Source: Nonomuraea turkmeniaca (lineage in GTDB: Bacteria; Actinomycetota; Actinomycetes; Streptosporangiales; Streptosporangiaceae). Taken from it: a stretch of 56,332 nt of DNA. The stretch is taken from the NCBI RefSeq assembly GCF_005889735.1, contig NZ_VCKY01000038.1:1-56332 (forward strand), written 5' to 3'. Under the pieces are notes generated by a model. It ran no database searches. It was not told the origin of the DNA and saw only the letters and a list, made by a program, of their open reading frames with translations. Below, one piece after another: positions 56,318-56,332 of the stretch (the stretch's first letter is position 1; every line of letters begins with the position of its first letter). A program made the position numbers and the translations under genes.

Positions 56318-56332
56318 CACTGCCCCCACACC

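Overview
The window comes from a high-GC Gram-positive actinomycete. Evidence is strongly GC-biased third codon positions, frequent GTG/TTG starts, an EndoMS/NucS mismatch endonuclease, a DUF2550 gene after atpC, and a DivIVA-like coiled-coil gene beside methylmalonyl-CoA epimerase and thiolase (the scy/filP neighbourhood of Streptomyces as I remember it). Protein style (Streptosporangiales-like, e.g. Nonomuraea) is an impression, not a proof. It looks like core chromosome with accessory insertions; no tRNA, rRNA, insertion sequence, integrase or CRISPR array was seen.

Layout. 1-4,000 (minus strand): malic enzyme, a cytidylate-kinase-like protein, a CnoX-like thioredoxin/TPR protein and a MarR regulator. 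4,000-7,100 (plus): a polytopic membrane protein with a long Gly/His/Pro-rich tail, a DUF4230 protein and a 50-residue basic protein followed by a strong hairpin. 7,200-8,870 (minus): a three-gene overlapping operon (membrane protein, XRE regulator, MDR oxidoreductase) with a readable promoter/operator and a probable leaderless start. 8,900-13,450: thiolase, divergent methylmalonyl-CoA epimerase, a hendecad coiled-coil DivIVA protein and an AI-2E-type permease. 13,450-17,300 (minus): alpha/beta hydrolase, a broken gene for a HEPN-like/STAND NTPase/cold-shock-domain protein, and an SDR. 17,430-27,000 (minus): a 2086-residue RHS/YD-repeat protein preceded by a LamG/DNRLRE secreted protein. 27,100-36,450: hydrolase, zinc-binding small protein, nucS, a 74-bp tandem repeat, GNAT, aldehyde dehydrogenase and TetR regulator, STAS protein, ABC exporter with an unpartnered histidine kinase, and a PduO-type cobalamin adenosyltransferase.

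36,487-53,116 (minus) is a long housekeeping block: rpmE, prfA, prmC, Sua5, two ESX/WXG-like genes, glyA, a WecA/TagO-like transferase, the ATP synthase genes (atpI, atpZ-like, atpBEFHAGDC) and a DUF2550 gene. The right end has a secreted beta-domain protein and a LuxR-type response regulator/histidine kinase pair.

Most interesting items: (1) the decayed HEPN-STAND-cold-shock gene at 14337-16488, which looks like a broken member of a possible defence or RNA-sensing NTPase family; (2) the WXG-like pair at 47435-50034, whose large member carries a duplicated 70-residue module plus two tandem peptide repeats, placed inside a translation gene block; (3) the RHS protein whose C-terminal end is an Ala/Arg helix and not a recognisable toxin; (4) several promoters with perfect inverted repeats, some followed by apparently leaderless starts.
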